A stretch of 64,000 nt of DNA from positions 9,411,152-9,475,151 of the forward strand of contig CM067307.1 of assembly GCA_034231615.1 (NCBI GenBank). Reading direction: 5' to 3'. The notes under the pieces are model-generated. The model worked only from the letters and a program-made list of their open reading frames with translations, was not told where the DNA came from and made no database searches. This DNA comes from Meghimatium bilineatum (taxonomy: Eukaryota; Mollusca; Gastropoda; Stylommatophora; Philomycidae). Position numbers and translations under genes: made by a program. Below, one piece after another: positions 53,325 through 64,000 of this stretch. Numbering within the stretch: the stretch's first letter is position 1; each line of letters opens with the position of its first letter.

Positions 53325-53535
53325 CGTCGACAATCGTTGACATCGTTGCCATCACAATCATCATCATCGCCATCAACATCACATGCAGCATCACCACCGT
53401 CATCATTATATAATTATCATCACCTTCACGATCATCCTCACCATCATCACCACCTCCACAACCAACATCACAATCGGTATCAGAATCCTCATCACAAACT
53501 TCATCACTATCACCATTATCATCATGTGCCATGCC
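53325..53535. repeat. CATCAC-rich low-complexity DNA
   Basis: CATCATCACCATC motifs giving His/Ser-rich artificial frames. Confidence 0.85.
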
Positions 53536-53564
53536 ACATGGGATATACGATCAGTGATCCTAAC

Positions 53565-54030
53565 ATTCTATCTACATTGTCTTGTAATCACTCTACATTG
53601 TCTTGTAATCACTCTACATTGTCTTGTAATTACTCTACATTGTCTTGTAATCACTCTACATTGTCTTGTAATCACTCTACATTATCTTGTAATCACACTA
53701 CATTATCTTGTAATCACACTACATTATCTTGTAATCACACTACATTATCTTGTAATCACACTACATTATCTTGTAATCACTAGATTATCTTGTAATCACA
53801 CTACATTGTCATGTAATCACTCTACATTATCTTGTAATCACACTACATTATCTTGTAATCACTACATTATCTTGTAATCACTACATTATCTTGTAATCAC
53901 TCTACATTATCTTGTAATCACACTACATTATCATGTAATCACACTACATTATCATGTAATCACACTACATTATCTTGTAATCACTCTATCATGTAATCAC
54001 ACTACATTATCTTGTAATCACTCTACTGCT
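53565..54030. repeat. 21-bp minisatellite, about 22 copies
   Basis: CTACATTATCTTGTAATCACA units. A GTCTTG subtype fills the left, ATCTTG the middle, and ATCATG variants occur to the right. Confidence 0.98.
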
Positions 54031-54129
54031 GAATCTCTACGATTCCACTAAATCCCACTATCCAAAATAGTTTTTCTCCGAAGTCCTCTGACTCTTTCAC
54101 CCTTAATTGTGCTTGTTATCTCATAATAC

Positions 54130-54680
54130 TCCAAATATCCTCTTCTCATCAATCAGTCAATGAAGTGCTACGCTGAATTGCGAAGGCGACCATGTCTCTC
54201 CACAACTCTGTCTCTCGTATTTTAAATAAGTTCAGTTGGTGACATCTTTTTGTGCCACAGTGACAACCCCTCCAGAAATGTATCTCTTTGTCTTCTTCTG
54301 TCTCTTCTCCCCTTTATCTTTCATGTGGTTACTATATGTTTATGTTGTGATTTTCTCATTACATGCCATACACATTCTGACTCTCTGCTTCTAAAGTTTG
54401 TTATAATTTGTCTTTTTAAACCAGTATCTCTGAGAACTTCAGATTATAGATTATTTCTCGTAATTGTCCATTGAATGTTCATAATTCTTCTTACAAAACA
54501 CATAGTTGCCCCCAGCTTATCTTGAACTCTTTTGTTTACCGTCCATGCTTCGCATCTATTAAGAAGGATTGGTTCAATATGATATGACTCTAAATCGCGT
54601 CTACATTGATACTTCACTATTGCATATAATATTTCTCATCTTTTGAAATGCCGATTTTGTGCTATTCTTCTCTTTACCTC
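54130..54680 (-). mobile_element. LINE 3' half, YADD-family relative, decayed
   Basis: The minus strand reads 'SYHIEPILLNRCEAWTVNKR', 'VQDKLGATMCFVRRIMNIQW', 'VWHVMRKSQHKHIVTT*KIK' and GRRDRRRQRDTFLEGLSLWH. Order and motifs match the copies at 27365 and 50490, though strongly diverged. Confidence 0.78.
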
Positions 54681-54711
54681 TTGTCAGGATGTGGCTATTA
54701 AATGTGGACAA

Positions 54712-54775
54712 GCACACCAGATCACATAACGTTGCTATTCTTTGCTCTCATCTCAATCCCATCCAACACCCGACA
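54712..54775 (-). mobile_element. SINE-A head fragment
   Basis: CATAACGTTGCTATTCTTTG then CTCTCATCTCAATCCCATCC AACACCCG resembles the reverse complement of the first 60 bases of SINE-A. It abuts the 5' side of the LINE fragment. Confidence 0.5.
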
Positions 54776-55437
54776 GTTAAAGACGTGAGTTCATTTTTGT
54801 ACACAGACATTTACTTGCACGTGAGCACACCGACAGACGCGCGCCCAGGCAGACACACAATATTAATTCTGATTGGCAAAATATCTCCGAGCCGAAACAT
54901 CCATTTATAAAAGTCGCGACTAGTCGTCGTTATATAATTTATTTATTCCTGCGATCACGTGTTACTAACACGCAATGGATGCATCTATGGTTTATGGTAA
55001 TTAGGTCTGATGGTCGATATTGGCAGCTTCAGGAATAACCTCAATCCCGGTTATTCAATCGGATATGAAGCTAGACCTGTCGTAGATCAGATGAATGGTT
55101 ATAAATTACAATGGGAAAATATATAATACGTGGACATATATGCGCAGATAACAGACATGTCTTTTCCTCTATTTCCTTCATTTTGTCCCGGCAGAGGCAT
55201 GATCGTTTACGATAGAAGACCTACCGACTAAAGGGACATTAATTCTTCTGGATGATGTATTTTGATTAACCCGAGATTTTAATTGGTCCCAAAATTTATA
55301 CTTTACTGATAATGAAATTCAAGGGAATTAAGTTGAATGAGTTATTTTAGAAGACTTGATTTTCCAGTAGCCAATATTGTCTTATATCACCGATGGTCAC
55401 AGTTAGGGGTTAAGAATCGTGAAGTTTCACAATTTTA
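54776..55437. other. Unassigned DNA
   Basis: Unique; no gene or repeat recognised. Confidence 0.5.
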
Positions 55438-55442
55438 TCTCC

Positions 55443-55545
55443 CTAGCATAGTGGTTAAGCTACTGTCTTGTGTTTAAGAGGTTTCAGGATCGATTACTTT
55501 AGGGACGTCTTGTTTACATTGCATATCTTCAGAGATTTCCTCGGA
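55443..55545 (+). mobile_element. tRNA-like SINE head
   Basis: CCCTAGCATAGTGGTTAAGC resembles the D-arm/A-box of a tRNA and TTTCAGGATCGATTACTTTA a decayed B box, about 35 bases apart. No second copy in the window. Confidence 0.45.
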
Positions 55546-55669
55546 ATAATCGTTTGAGCTACGGAGTTACGAACTATAAGTAGTACTCTTGGCAAGCGAC
55601 CTGTCGATTCAGTGAGACCAGTAGAGAATATATGGGAACTCCAATATACAATAAAATCAATCTTCTTTT

Positions 55670-55972
55670 ACCCGTGTGTTGCCGAGTTTTTAAAGGGAAG
55701 AAAAGAACAGCAACACTATTTACCTTCCATACATGTCGTAAGAGGTGAGTGAAGAGGTTATGGGGTGGAGTTGGGCAGCCATCTCCATCCATAACCTCCC
55801 ATAGCCCATTTCCTATATGACTATAGTGGCCCAGAATCCGTGCTGATATGTGATATGTCAATCATAAAGGCGTAGCTATCGCAGCTATGCTATAAACCAT
55901 GACACAACGTATTTTATTCTCCAGACTAGATCCTGCTAATCTGCAGGAGTTTGAAAACGAACACAGAAGAAG
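55670..55972 (+). mobile_element. SINE-A, nearly full length, old copy
   Basis: CCCGTGTGTTGCCGAG, GTCGTAAGAGGTGAGTGAAG, GGTTATGGGGTGGAGTTGG and AGGAGTTTGAAAACGAACAC with a GAAGAAGAA end. The middle is rearranged: the ATAACCTCCCATAG stretch at 55793-55806 is an inverted copy of the GGTTATGGG block. Confidence 0.85.
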
Positions 55973-56109
55973 AATCATAACGTCTTTAGGGCCCTTTTAA
56001 TTTTTGTTTGGCGTGTGATTTCGTGAACACTCAACACTATCGTCCTTGAAGAAAATGGGAGAATATTGACACACCTGTATCCATCGCTGTGTGTGGTTGT
56101 GGAAGGAGG

Positions 56110-56850
56110 CTGAGCAGAAATATATGTTTCTTCAGTGAAGTGATCATCTATATGTTTCTTCAGTGAAGACATTTCGATATGTTTCTTAGCAAAGTGTATA
56201 TGTGTATTAGTGAACAGTAAAGAGAGCAACACTATATGTTTCTTCAGTGAAGTGACTATCTATAATATATGTTTCTTCAGTGCAGTGAGCAATTATATAT
56301 GTTTTTCAGAAAAGTGAGATACTATATGTTTTTTTCAGAGATGTGAACAACTATATATGTTTCTTCAATGAAGTGACCATCTATACTATAAGTTCTCCTT
56401 GAAGTGACCATCTGTACTAAAAGTTTCTTCAGTGAAGAGAGCAACTATATATGTTTCTTCAGAGAAGTGAGCAACTGTATATGTTTCTTCAGAGAAGTGA
56501 GCAAACTGTATATGTTTTTCAGTGAAGTGACCATCTATACTATAAGTTTCTTCAGTGAAGTGACCATCTATACTATAAGTTTCTTCAGTGAAGTGACCAT
56601 CTATACTATAAGTTTCTTCAGTGAAGTGACCATCTATACTATAAGGTTCTTCAGTGAAGGGACCATCTATACTATAAGTTTCTTCAGTGAAGTGACCATC
56701 TATACTATAAGTTTCTTCGGTGAAGTGAGCAACTGTATATGTTTCTTCAGAGAAGTTCGCAACTATATATGTTTCTTCTGTGAAGTTCGCAACTATATAT
56801 GTTTCTTCAGTGAAGTGAGCAACTATATATTTGTCTTCAGTGACGTGTCC
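56110..56850. repeat. 33-bp minisatellite, about 20 copies
   Basis: AGTGAAGTGACCATCTATAC followed by TATAAGTTTCTTC, plus a GAGCAACTATATATG subtype at both edges. Open in several frames (minus strand: Thr-Glu-Glu-Thr-Tyr-Ser-Ile-Asp-Gly-His-Phe). Confidence 0.97.
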
Positions 56851-56854
56851 CTCT

Positions 56855-57845
56855 ATCACCATCCTCATGCTCGGTCTGACTGTGACGTAAACAGATACTC
56901 TCTCAACCAACTTCTCGCCGTTTCTGTAGGCAACACAAACCCAACATCGTTTATTTACATTTATGTTTACGGAGCCATCTGTGTATACAGGTATGCCTTG
57001 CGGTTTCGAGTGTAGTTGGACGAGCTCATACACTGTTACCTGGGCCTGGCACCAGTAAATCTCCGACACACTTTGTCTATTTGTATTATTACGTTAGTCA
57101 GTGATTTAATTCTTTATGTCTACTCCCACTCAGTCATTTCTCTTTTCTATTTCTTCTAATCTACATACTCTTCGCAGTGTGTATTCAGCCTCTGCCATCC
57201 ATGATCTGTCACGCTTGATTTGTTTTCTTTTTGGCTCATCTAGAGCTTGTTGTAACGACTGGTGATTGTATTCTGTTTCTTTATGGTACGAGCTAACCTG
57301 TGCTACCTGATATTTCAATCTGATATTTGGGAGATCAAGCAAAGATCCCATTGTAGTGATGAGTGTATTCCGAGTACACTCCAGTACCGCCCTCATTGCC
57401 CATTTTGGACTTTTTCCATTCTATCGACTTGTGTCTGTAACAGCGTTAGTGGGCCCAGGCCATAATCTATGACAGATATCACCATCACCTGGAGAATCCA
57501 AAAGCAGTGTCCATGGCTGCATGACGAAGGTCGCCATAATCTTGATAACACTGATCCCTCTTTTAGCCATATGAATCATATTTGCGGTGCTTTTGTTGAA
57601 TGAGAGACTTCTAACAAATGTATCCCAAGATATTTAAGGTCATGTTCTCTTTCAATAAATGAACCAATGCAACTGACAGTTGGCAGTGTGTTATTGACCA
57701 GATTATTATTCAAGAAGTACCAGGCGACTGTCGCTTTCGAGGGATTGATCACAGCGTTGTATATTCTGCACCATATCGACAATTGATCTAGTCGATTCTG
57801 TACATTGTCAGCGCTATCTGTTCTGTTGCTACCCATGTTGTATAG
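56855..57845 (-). mobile_element. I/Jockey-like LINE fragment with RT C-terminus and RNase H start
   Basis: From right to left the minus strand encodes 'NVQNRLDQLSIWCRIYNAVI' with NPSKATVAWYFLNNN, then 'FIEREHDLKYLGIHLLEV' (RT thumb region). After a shift come 'MRAVLECTRNTLITTMGSLL', 'DLPNIRLKYQVAQVSSYHKE' and 'RDRSWMAEAEYTLRRVCRLE'. After another shift come 'IPVYTDGSVNINVNKRCWVC' and VAYRNGEKLVERVS...SMRMVIEGH. 'VYTDGS' with the later 'E' of IEGH are the first catalytic acids of an RNase H domain. The element is cut off inside RNase H by the 33-bp array at 56850 and on the RT side by the 22-bp array at 57885. It is not functional. Confidence 0.88.
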
Positions 57846-57884
57846 TAGGCCATTCAGCATATGTTTAAACATACATTGTGTTGA

Positions 57885-58214
57885 ATACGATGTGTAAAAG
57901 TGTTGAATACGTTGTGTAGAAGCGTTGAATACGTTGTGTAGAAGCGTTGAATACGTTGTGTAGAAGCGTTGAATACGTTGTGTAGAAGCGTTGAATACGT
58001 TGTGTAGAAGCGTTGAATATGTTGTGTAGAAGCGTTGAATACGTTGTGTAGAAGCGTTGAATACGTTGTGTAGAAGCGTTGAATATGTTGTGTAGAAGCG
58101 TTGAATATGTTGTGTAGAAGCGTTGAATACGTTGTGTAGAAGCGTTGAATATGTTGTGTAGAAGCGTTGAATACGTTGTGTAGCAGCGTTGAATACGTTG
58201 TGTAGAAACGTTGA
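57885..58214. repeat. 22-bp minisatellite, about 15 copies
   Basis: GTTGAATACGTTGTGTAGAA GC units with a few GTTGAATATG variants. Confidence 0.98.
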
Positions 58215-58815
58215 ATACGTTGTGTATAAACGTTGAATATGGTGTGTTGAATACGTTGTGTAGAAACGTTGAATATGGTGTGTTGAATATGCTGTGTAGA
58301 AACGTTGAATATGGTGTGTTGAATACGCTGTGTAGAAACGTTGAATATGGTGTGTTGAATACGTTGTGTAGAAACGTTGAATATGGTGTATTGAATACGT
58401 TGTGTAGAAACGTTGAATATGGTGTGTTGAATACGCTGTGTAGAAACGTTGAATATGGTGTGTTGAATACGCTGTGCAGAAACGTTGAATATGGTGTGTT
58501 GAATACGCTGTGCAGAAACGTTGAATATGGTGTGTTGAATACGCTGTGCAGAAACGTTGAATATGGTGTGTTGAATACGCTGTGCAGAAACGTTGAATAT
58601 GGTGTGTTGAATACGCTGTGCAGAAACGTTGAATATGGTGTGTTGAATACGCTGTGCAGAAACGTTGAATATGGTGTGTTGAATACGCTGTGCAGAAACG
58701 TTGAATATGGTGTGTTGAATACGCTGTGCAGAAACGTTGAATATGGTGTGTTGAATACGCTGTGCAGAAACGTTGAATATGGTGTGTTGAATACGCTGTG
58801 TAGAAACGTTGAATA
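58215..58815. repeat. 36-bp minisatellite, about 17 copies
   Basis: GTTGAATATGGTGTGTTGAA TACGCTGTGCAGAAAC units. The unit equals the adjacent 22-bp unit with a 14-base partial duplication (GTTGAATATGGTGT placed before TTGAATACG). 36 is divisible by three, and the frames of 200 to 428 codons through both arrays are by-products. Confidence 0.98.
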
Positions 58816-59000
58816 AGCTGGTAGAATACTGCAGTGTTTAAGAGGTGTCTTCGCGTAGTCATTGACGCGTTTTATGCTGGCCTCCACTTGAACGCTTCCC
58901 TACACACAGTTCAGTGTAAAACAGTCTTTTTAGAAGACGCTGGTCTAGAATGTGGACAACGAGGCCCGCTCAACGAAATGGAGATCTGATCAGCAAGTCT
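58816..59000 (-). mobile_element. Degraded LINE fragment, zinc-finger-tail family
   Basis: The minus strand reads 'SPFR*AGLVVHILDQRLLKR' followed by 'LFYTELCVGKRSSGGQHKTR'. It lines up with the '(L)RWAGHV.R..D.R.PK.L.YGEL..GKRS.GGQKKRY' stretch that precedes the SLKTSL tails at 10.8 and 13.3 kb. The 36-bp array begins where this match ends. Confidence 0.7.
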
Positions 59001-59410
59001 AGATGATTGCCATCTTTAGACATTTCAAGGGACCTCGTGTCATGGGTATGATCCAACCCTCGCACGTCAAGAAGCTCCCTGTGACACTAAATTTGAAAAT
59101 AATCAACCTCTCTTGCAGTCCAGATTCCGCTGCATAATCTATTATAACCAAAACGAAGTTCCGTAAAAAACGTAATGTGTACACACCAGGAGATAACACT
59201 ACGATAAATCATTAGTGACAAATCTATGTATATATTGCATTTCGTATAGAAGTATCAACCAATGAATGGTTAGGTTACATTACTTTTTACCAGGGCCCTG
59301 TTGAGCACAACAGCTGATTCGAGATTAAGGTTAGGGTAAGTACGTATGCGCGCTTATCGACCCCTATCACGGTTGATCCATTCATATTATTTAATAGTTC
59401 ATTTTTATTC
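59001..59410. other. Unassigned DNA
   Basis: 59000-59200 may be more of the same decayed LINE on the minus strand, but I cannot align it convincingly. Confidence 0.4.
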
Positions 59411-59417
59411 TTTATAT

Positions 59418-59507
59418 CCATCCATCCATGCGTCCATCCGTCCATCCATCCATCCATCCATCCATCCATCCATCCATCCATCCATCCATCCATCCATCCA
59501 TCCATCC

Positions 59508-59540
<33 letters not shown>

Positions 59541-59592
59541 CCATTTGTCTGTCTGTCTGTCTGCCTGCCTGCCTGTCTGTCTATCTATCTGC
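59418..59592. repeat. Compound tetranucleotide microsatellite
   Basis: (CATC)n to about 59510, then (TATC)n to about 59540, then (TGTC/TGCC)n. The frames read IHPSIHPS or DGWM. Confidence 0.98.
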
Positions 59593-59960
59593 GAGTGTTT
59601 CTTATATACATATATACAAATGTCTTACAATTGAAGCCACTTTTCCATTTCATGTTCGGATATCCCACATTCTAAATTACCATTTTCTGTCCTCAAAATC
59701 CCATTCACCTTGAACTCTACAGTACTCAGCCATGACCGTCTACAGTAAGACTTGTCATCTAGAATGGTCACATGATCGAATTGGGCTCTTGTTGAGGTTT
59801 CAATTGTTCACTACTTATATACTTGGAGTCGCCTTGTTTATTTTTGGTGGGTGGTTTCAAGTATGCAGTGAACAACCGAAATCCAAACAATTATCAGAAA
59901 CGTAACGATTGCGATCCTAATTAATTCTGTTGGAAAGTCTTTATTGAAGACGGTTATCAC
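59593..59960. other. Unassigned DNA
   Basis: Unique; shares ACTTGGAGTCGC with 39955. Confidence 0.5.
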
Positions 59961-59964
59961 TCAA

Positions 59965-60800
59965 CGCAGTTCTTTGTGTCAATTTTAATCTTAAATATAA
60001 TTTTCACATGTTTACCAAATTTAAATTCAATATCTACTTCAACCATAACGACAAGACCAACCCGAACAACATCAGAACCCTCCCTCACAACACCGACTTC
60101 ATCCTCACTATCAGCATCACACAAAGCAATGATCTCACCTACAGTGCTAATCCACAACACCGACCTCACAAATAACACAAACCACATCACCAACTTCATC
60201 CATAGTACAACCTCATTATCAACTTCAACTACAACACCAACTTCGAGAACATTACCAACTGCAATACCAACTTCAATCACAATATATAATTTAACCACAA
60301 CCTCAAATTCAGCCGTGACATCAATTTCAAACACAACATAAATGTCAACCACAACACCGACTTCAACCACTAAACTAACGTCAACCACAACACCAACTTA
60401 AATTACAATACCATCGTCAGCTACAACACCAAATTTAACCGAAGCACCAACTTCATCAACATAATCAACTTCAACCAAAAAAATCAACTTCAGCAACAAA
60501 ACCAGCTTCAACCACATAACCAACTTTAGTCACAACATCCACCTCACCCACATCAACCACAACATCAAATTTACTACCACACCCACTTCACCCACTTCAC
60601 GCGCACCAACCTCAGGTACATCACTCACCTAACCCACACCGCCAACATTAACCAGAGCATCAAAATCACACAAGCCACTAATCGTACCCACACCGTCAAT
60701 TTCAAGGACACCACCAACATCAACTTTAACATTGATATCAGCATCGAAATAACATTTTAACTTTAACCATGAGACTTCTCATACAACCTCACCTCAAACA
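59965..60800. repeat. Degenerate ACAACACCAACTTCAACC repeat
   Basis: About 800 bases of 18-base-like CAACCACAACACCAACTTCA motifs without strict register. It gives Thr/Ser-rich or Val/Glu-rich artificial frames. Confidence 0.85.
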
Positions 60801-60807
60801 ACTAATC

Positions 60808-61495
60808 CGAACACCAGCAGTCAACATGATCACCAACAACCAACATGAGCACCAACAACCAACATGAGCACCAATAACCAACATGAGCACCAACAACCAA
60901 CATGAGCACCAACAACCAACATGAGCACCAACAACCAACATGAGCACCAACAACCAACATGAGCACCAACAATCAACATGAGCACCAACAACCAACATGA
61001 GCACCAACAACCAACATGAGCACCAACAACCAACATGAGCACCAACAACCAACATGAGCACCAGCAACCAACATGAGCATCAACAACCAGCATGAGCACC
61101 AACAACCAACATGAGCACCAACAACCAACATGAGCACCAACAACCAACATGAGCACCAGCAACCAACATGAGCACCAGCAACCAACATGAGCACCAACAA
61201 CCAACATGAGCACCAACAACCAACATGAGCACCAACAACCAACATGAGCACCAACAACCAACATGAGCACCAACAACCAACATGAGCACCAACAACCAAC
61301 ATGAGCACCAACAACCAACATGAGCATCAACAACCAGCATGAGCATCAACAACCAACATGAGCACCAACAACCAACATGAGCACCAACAACCAACATGAG
61401 CATCAACAACCAGCATGAGCATCAACAACCAACATGAGCACCAACAACCAACATGAGCACCAACACCCAACATGAGTACCAATAACCAATCCGAG
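60808..61495. repeat. 19-bp minisatellite, about 35 copies
   Basis: CACCAACAACCAACATGAG repeated. Since 19 is not a multiple of three, the minus-strand frames cycle over three units and read a 19-residue Leu/Val/Cys/Trp repeat. The TGAGCATCAACAACCAGCA variant recurs at about 61075, 61322, 61340 and 61400. Confidence 0.98.
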
Positions 61496-61660
61496 TAACA
61501 CCAACCAACCTGATCACCAACAACCTATCTGACCATAATTAACCAACTTGAGCACCAACAGTCAACCTCAGCGTCAACAGCAAATATGAACTCCAACTGC
61601 CACTCTAAGTATCAAGAACAAATATGAACTCCAACTGCCACTCTGAACACCGAACCTACT
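61496..61660. repeat. Decayed edge of the CAACCA array
   Basis: AACCAACCTGATCACCAACA-like and AACTCCAACTGCCACTCT (twice) motifs leading into the LINE. Confidence 0.75.
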
Positions 61661-62315
61661 AAACATGCAGATAGACAATATAGGAGTAAAACAAGTAACA
61701 GAGTTCAAATATCTCGGTAGTATTTTTACAGAAAATGGTAGCCTTGATAGAGAAATAAAGATGAGATGTCAAAAGGCAAATGCAGTAACATACCAATTGT
61801 CACCACTACTTCTTCATCCCAAGATCGAGATGGAAGTTAAGAGACAAATGATCTACAACAGTATATTCCTACCAACACCTTGCTACCAGTGCCAAACCTG
61901 GTCTCTCTCATCTTCACATTACAGAAAGATAGTGACATGGGAGATGAAATGCTCGAGGAAAGCTGCCGTGGTCACCAGGCTTGATAGATTACGAAATGAA
62001 TGTATCAGGGAAAGAATAGGTATAATACCTTGTACAGATTACATAGAGAGAGAACAGATCAAGTGGTTTGACCACATTATGAGAATGCATCACGAAACGT
62101 TACCCGTACAAGTATTAAACCAATTGAGATCAGGGTACAAAGCCAGAGGAAGACCACGGAAAAGATGGATAGAAAACGTCAGGGACATTCTGTACAGACA
62201 CGGTCATAGCACAGCTGAGGCCACACATCTGGCTTTAGAACGCAAGCTCGTGCTCCAATCACGCCTTCGCTTAACGGCAAGAGTGGATCACAAACCACCT
62301 GGGGAAAGACAATAG
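61661..62315 (+). mobile_element. LINE 3' ORF fragment with uninterrupted 216 codons
   Basis: The frame at 61665-62315 reads 'VKQVTEFKYLGSIFTENGSL', 'QKANAVTYQLSPLLLHPKIE', 'MKCSRKAAVVTRLDRLRNEC', 'IRERIGIIPCTDYIEREQIK', 'WFDHIMRMHHETLPVQVLNQ' and 'ARGRPRKRWIENVRDILYRH', ending ATHLALERKLVLQS...PPGERQ. This is the region after the RT catalytic core of a non-LTR element, ending at the natural C-terminus. No internal stop makes it the youngest LINE fragment in the window, but it lacks endonuclease and RT core and cannot move alone. It sits between two CAACCA-type arrays. Confidence 0.88.
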
Positions 62316-62930
62316 ACAATATACTGTCACTCTAAGCTTCAACAACACATCTCAACTCCAACAACGAACCTGTGCACCAACAACCAATCTCAGCTCAACA
62401 AATAACCACCATCAACAAACATCAGCAAACAATATCAGCTCAAGCAATCAATCTGTACATCATCATCAGCCAGTTTGAACACTAATATCCATCTTGTGCA
62501 TCAACAATGAACCTCTGTATCAACAACCAATCTGAGAAGCAGCAACCAATCAGAGCACGAATGTGAGCAACAGCAGACAACCTGAGCATCATACAACCTG
62601 AACATTAACCATTCTGAGCATCATACAACCTGAACATTAACCATTCTGAGCATCATACAACCTGAACATTAACCATTCTGAGCATCATACAACCTGAACA
62701 TTAACCATTCTGAGCACCAACAACCAACCTTAGCCTCAACAACCAACCTTAGCATCAACATCTAAGCTGAACACCAACCAATCTGAGCCTCAACCAATCT
62801 GAGCATCAACCAATCTGAGCATCACCCAATCTGAGAATCAACAACCTATCTGAGAATAAACCAATCTGAACCTCAACCAATCTGAGCATCAACAACCAAA
62901 CTCAACCTCAAGAACAATCTCAATATAAAT
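62316..62930. repeat. Degenerate CAACCAATCTGAGCATCAAC repeat with a 32-bp block
   Basis: A clean 32-bp unit (CATCATACAACCTGAACATT AACCATTCTGAG) occurs four times at 62585-62715. The rest is loose CAACCAATCTGAG sequence similar to the array left of the LINE. Confidence 0.85.
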
Positions 62931-62941
62931 GTCAATCTTGA

Positions 62942-63045
62942 TCATCAGATCTACTCAAACACAAACCTACAACAAACACAAACCTACAACAAACACAAAC
63001 CTACAACAAACACAAACCTACAACAAATACAAACCTACAACAAAC
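62942..63045. repeat. 18-bp tandem repeat, 6 copies
   Basis: ACAAACCTACAACAAACA units, nearly perfect. Confidence 0.97.
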
Positions 63046-63645
63046 AAATTTTACTGTACTTCAAAGATCCACAAAATCTTGAATCTCAAAACACGCAGAA
63101 ACAATTCTAAAAATGTGGAAACTTCGTGCAAACATAAAATTGGTTGTCGTAAAAGTGCAATCAATGTGTCTGGAACCATGGAAGACCATAAATGTCACAG
63201 GCAGCGATACCACTACAGAGCCATCAATTCCTTCACGCTTCGGTGTGCTTCTGGACACATCTGTTAGATTCAGCATCTGATAAATTCCGATAAATACAAT
63301 TCGAAAAGATATATTATCTAACTTGTCGACTTGTGAAGTTGGGAATGTCGTTAGACATCTGTATGGTTTAGCGACAATGTGAAGTTAGTGTGATGTTTTA
63401 TGACACGATCGTTACAGATGATTGCATTGTTGGATCATAGTTTATAGATTGACTAAAATAGCAAGAGTTTACGTGTACAGGGTGGACAAACTAACATAAC
63501 GAATGTGTACGACAGGGGGTTAACAACTAAATCGCAAATATATAGGGGAAAATGAATGCTTTAGGAGCATAGAAAGTATAGAATTTTAGACTGACATTGT
63601 TCAGGGTTTTTCGGTACTTCTTAATTTCAGCTAACATTGGTGAAC
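63046..63645. other. Unassigned DNA
   Basis: Unique; the 112-codon frame from 62929 is half repeat, and its remainder has no domain I recognise. Confidence 0.45.
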
Positions 63646-63651
63646 ATATAC

Positions 63652-63866
63652 AGCACCTGTGATCCCGTGGCCTGAAAGAGGAGCAAATAATAGAACCATT
63701 GATTACCTTCCATACATGTCGTAATAGGCTATTGAAAAGGTTATAGAGTGGAGATCGCTGGTCAATCCCATATATGTTTAAAAGTGACACAGAAGCCATG
63801 CTGAAGCTGAATGTGTCAGGCCACAAGGAGCAGATATCGCAGCAACGCTGTAAACGATGACACAAC
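63652..63866 (+). mobile_element. SINE-A copy, 3'-truncated
   Basis: GATCCCGTGGCCTGAAAGAG, CATACATGTCGTAATAGGCT, GCCATGCTGAAGCTGAATGT and CAGATATCGCAGCAACGCTG follow SINE-A. It stops after GATGACACAACGC, where a copy in the opposite direction begins. Confidence 0.85.
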
Positions 63867-63873
63867 GCCAATA

Positions 63874-63995
63874 CCGCTCATTCTTAAACTTCTGCAGATA
63901 GCCCGGATATAGTTTGGTGAACGGAATGCGTATTATCACTGTTTACATATCTCCGGGGATTGGCCAGACACATCCGACTTCAACATAGCACTTAG
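63874..63995 (-). mobile_element. SINE-A copy, inverted partner at window edge
   Basis: CTCATTCTTAAACTTCTGCA, GAACGGAATGCG and CCAGACACATCCGACTTCAA are the reverse complement of the SINE-A 3' half, with an internal deletion near 63945. It may continue past the window. Confidence 0.8.
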
Positions 63996-64000
63996 AACAC

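Noticed and set aside
57576-58862. A 428-codon frame, the longest in the window
   Set aside because: It fuses two minisatellites with a piece of LINE reverse transcriptase; only the last ~90 codons are real (dead) LINE protein.
60789-61409. Cys/Trp/Leu-rich repeat protein that looks membrane-like
   Set aside because: It is an artefact of the 19-bp CACCAACAACCAACATGAG array read over three units.

Overview
This window looks like repeat-dominated euk­aryotic nuclear DNA, most likely from a mollusc and probably a heterobranch (pulmonate or sacoglossan-type) gastropod. I infer this from three things: a calcium-channel exon of invertebrate Cav2 type, several tRNA-derived and tRNA-less SINEs, and decayed LINE tails of kinds common in gastropod genomes. 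The species is not provable from the sequence alone. There is no bacterial-style gene organisation, and no rRNA, functional tRNA gene or CRISPR array that I can support.

Only one host gene piece is convincing: a coding exon on the minus strand at 20317-20517. It encodes the first 66 residues of a presynaptic-type (Cav2) voltage-gated calcium channel alpha-1 subunit. It ends at a perfect minor-spliceosome AT-AC donor. No later channel exon was recognised toward base 1, so the first coding intron probably runs more than 20 kb, and most of the left third of the window would be intron. Everything to the right of 20517 would then be upstream DNA or a 5' UTR intron.

The rest is mobile-element debris and tandem repeats. 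The mobile elements fall into groups. (1) SINE-A, about 280 bp, with no visible tRNA head and a GAA-rich tail; about 15 copies, four with clear target-site duplications of ordinary length and one with an 86-bp flanking repeat. (2) SINE-B, about 150 bp, sharing its 3' half with SINE-A. (3) tRNA-headed SINEs at 11.8, 26.1 and 32.1 kb, with looser candidates at 0.5, 43.8 and 55.4 kb. (4) At least six sorts of non-LTR retrotransposon ends: a YADD-type reverse transcriptase family (25.7, 27.4, 34.2, 50.5, 54.1 kb), a family ending in an 'NWRDLTSALCANF' tail (35.0, 38.1, 40.8 kb, and a relative at 38.5 kb), a family ending in a single zinc-finger-like motif (10.8, 13.3, 20.9, 58.8 kb), RNase H-bearing Jockey/I-like pieces (45.7, 49.1, 56.9 kb), one with an uninterrupted 216-codon 3' ORF (61.7 kb), and a decayed one at 4.6 kb. 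(5) Small inverted-repeat DNA elements at 3.7, 8.6, 19.1 and 25.4 kb.

More than 40 minisatellites cover a large share of the window. Many unrelated ones have the same 31-bp period, and several can be traced to a piece of a SINE or LINE that became tandemly amplified. Nearly all long open reading frames here are by-products of such arrays, whose unit length (a multiple of three, or stop-free in several frames) keeps them open; they are not genes. The most interesting themes are birth of minisatellites from retroelements, the shared 31-bp period, irregular retroposon insertions (5' inversions, an 86-bp flanking duplication, nesting), and the AT-AC intron in the channel gene.
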